Shown one piece after another: positions 6,226-6,286 of a DNA stretch of 6,286 bases. The stretch is from Tannerellaceae bacterium (lineage in GTDB: Bacteria; Bacteroidota; Bacteroidia; Bacteroidales; Tannerellaceae). The DNA lies in the NCBI GenBank assembly GCA_031279915.1, contig JAITHO010000222.1:1-6286 (forward strand), in the 5' to 3' direction. Every line of letters begins with the position of its first letter. Position 1 is the stretch's first letter. A program made the translations under genes and the position numbers. The notes beneath the pieces are model-generated. The model searched no databases. It was not told where the DNA came from and saw only the letters and a program-made list of their open reading frames with translations.

Positions 6226-6286
6226 TTTCCTGTTAAAAGCTTTTCACATTTGCCAATCATTTGCCTGAAAAAAGGCCGTCAGGAAG
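6226..6286. other. Intergenic tail after the array, no gene seen
   Basis: This AT-rich stretch has a 10-bp palindrome AAAAGCTTTT at 6235-6244 and a weak inverted repeat, CCTGA at 6264-6268 with TCAGG at 6279-6283, around an A-rich loop. Neither is followed by a clear T-run. The next gene is outside the window. Confidence 0.5.

Noticed and set aside
5923..6260. Three overlapping minus-strand open frames through the right array encoding a repetitive protein
   Set aside because: The repeat unit has no minus-strand stop codon in any frame, so open frames arise automatically. Two frames share the same peptide repeat in different phase, and there is no promoter or homologue support.

Overview
The window looks like chromosomal DNA from a member of the Bacteroidota, most likely the order Bacteroidales. 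Four things point there: the gene pair DUF4286 protein + ruvC, the typical Bacteroidales form of the SUI1 protein (N-terminus with VVYSTNPDF), a fused UvrD/RecB-type helicase-nuclease, and promoter boxes of the Bacteroides type (TAnnTTTG at -7, TTTG at -33) instead of an E. coli-type -35/-10. Genus cannot be fixed from the sequence alone.

Layout. Positions 1-341 are non-coding: nine AACGTT-centred palindromes at a nearly constant 41-bp spacing, separated by T-tracts. Next come a strong hairpin terminator (352-404) and a tRNA-Ala(GGC) gene on the minus strand (412-488). A 66-bp divergent promoter region (489-554) separates the tRNA from five plus-strand genes plus a sixth: a small DUF4286 protein (555-875) overlapping ruvC (865-1422); then, behind a well-formed promoter (1457-1486), a YqaA/DedA-like membrane protein (1532-1999), a small exported protein (2025-2405), a SUI1/eIF1-like protein starting at a GTG that overlaps the preceding stop (2402-2749), and a 1057-residue RecB/AddA-like helicase-nuclease (2801-5974). 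Immediately after the helicase stop codon lies a second tandem array (about 5985-6225): six units with an exact 41-bp period, each carrying a GATTGAATC inverted repeat, a hairpin and a T6 tract.

Function. Two genes belong to homologous recombination and repair: RuvC cuts Holliday junctions and the RecB/AddA-like protein would process double-strand ends. The others are membrane, secreted and translation-related housekeeping genes that share transcription by proximity more than by an obvious pathway.

Most notable. (1) Two tandem arrays of different sequence but the same 41-bp period, close to four helical turns, bracket the gene block. (2) Base skew reverses sharply between the SUI1 gene and the helicase gene although both are on the same strand: G/T-rich before about 2750, C/A-rich after. 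This looks like a replication-strand switch or an inversion joint. No novel protein system with recognisable parts is seen; the arrays are the least explained content.
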